From: Erinaceus europaeus
Taxonomy: Eukaryota > Chordata > Mammalia > Eulipotyphla > Erinaceidae
Assembly: GCF_950295315.1 (NCBI RefSeq)
Contig: NC_080164.1
Coordinates: 109,388,447 to 109,452,446 of the forward strand
Length of the DNA stretch: 64,000 nucleotides
Direction of reading: 5' to 3'
A program made the position numbers and the translations under genes. Shown one piece after another: positions 63,383 through 64,000 of the stretch (its first letter is position 1; each line of letters starts with the position of its first letter). Below the pieces are notes generated by a model. That model ran no database searches, had not been told where the DNA came from, and was given only the letters and a program-made list of their open reading frames with translations.

Positions 63383-64000
63383 GCAGGAAGCTTGTGGAAA
63401 TTATCAGGCAATATAGTAACATGTCAAGCTACAAAATTAACATTCAAAAGTCTGTGACATTGGTCTATACAAACACTAAAAAAGCAGAAAAAGAAACCCA
63501 GAAATCAGTCCATTTTACTATGGCAACAAAACAATAAAATATCTAGGAATAAACCTAATAAAAGAAGAGAAAAACTTATATACTGAAAATTATGTCACTA
63601 TTCAAGGACATAGAAAAAAAAAACAAAGAAGTGGAAAGATATTACATGTTCATGGACTGGAAGAATTAATATCATTAAAATGAAAATACTACCCAGAGAC
63701 ATATATAACTGTAATCCCATCAAGATCCCACCCATTTTTTTTAGGAGAACAGAACAAAAGCTACAAACATTTATCTGGAACCAGAAAAGACCTAGAATTC
63801 CCAAAACAATCTTGAGCAGAAAGAACAGAACTGGAGGCATTACACTCCCAGATCTTAAATTGTATTGTATGGCCATTGTGATCAAAACTGCTTGGTACTG
63901 GAACATGAATAGACACACTGACCAGAGGAATAGAATTGAGAGCCCAAAAGTAAGCCCGCTCCCCCACTTGTGGACATTTAATCTTTGACAAAAGTGCCCA
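63383..64000 (+). mobile_element. LINE-1 (copy 3), 5'-truncated, continues past the window
   Basis: Starts inside ORF2 at CAGCAGGAAGCTTGTGG (the [13 protein letters not shown] region of copy 2) and follows ORF2 through the thumb region ([15 protein letters not shown] in a shifted frame). Many stops and frameshifts. The 3' end lies beyond 64000. The uninterrupted CTTAAATTGTATTGTATGGC here shows the pre-insertion state of the L1 scrap at 8969. Confidence 0.92.

Overview
The window is gene-poor, repeat-dense mammalian nuclear DNA, AT-rich on average, with no convincing host protein-coding exon, rRNA, tRNA gene, operon or CRISPR array. The repeats point to a hedgehog (Erinaceidae; Erinaceus europaeus or a close relative). 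Two lines of evidence support this: dozens of tRNA-derived SINEs of the Erinaceus (ERI-like) type, and a nearly complete non-LTR element of the Vingi clade, which to my knowledge is reported among mammals only in hedgehogs (Kojima, Kapitonov and Jurka 2011, recalled from memory).

Working labels used below. S1: long ERI-like SINE of about 320-350 bp, with a tRNA-like head, a CT-rich middle, an AAC-rich stretch, a 3' domain ending CAATAACCCTGGAGGC, and an A-rich tail. S2: shorter relative of about 200 bp ending in CAATAAATAAATAA. S3: a different tRNA-like SINE beginning near GGGAGGTGGCGCAGTGG. S4: a third tRNA-like SINE with TAGCATAATGGTTATGCAAA. R: an unclassified repeat of up to about 1 kb with a fixed A-rich 3' end and variable 5' ends (10 copies here). 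L1: LINE-1 of several ages.

Layout. 1-5.2 kb: an R copy split by a young S1, several SINEs, and an old L1 inverted by twin priming. 5.66-10.55 kb: a nearly complete but dead L1 whose 5' end is fused to a SINE head. 12.84-15.92 kb: the centrepiece, a 3,077 bp Vingi-like element. It lies inside an antisense SINE, is flanked by a 10 bp target-site duplication (TSD), and begins with what folds as an HDV-like self-cleaving ribozyme. 16-44 kb: dense SINE, R and L1 fragments plus two related solo LTRs (35.0 and 40.8 kb), the second next to a large palindrome. 44.6-48.6 kb: a second L1 with 5'UTR, ORF1 and most of ORF2 but no proper 3' half. 50-56 kb: R copies, an inverted S1 pair, about 0.95 kb of non-repetitive sequence that may be conserved non-coding DNA, and a possible old LTR. 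57-64 kb: SINEs, a third solo LTR with perfect termini, a near-consensus S1, and an L1 running off the window end.

How the parts work together. In the autonomous elements (L1, Vingi) one protein nicks DNA and reverse-transcribes its own RNA. S1-S4 and probably R are non-autonomous passengers of L1, judging by their A-rich tails and 9-15 bp TSDs at A/T-rich sites. All coding regions seen are broken. Intervals between listed features that are not described separately show only short low-complexity or undiagnosed sequence.
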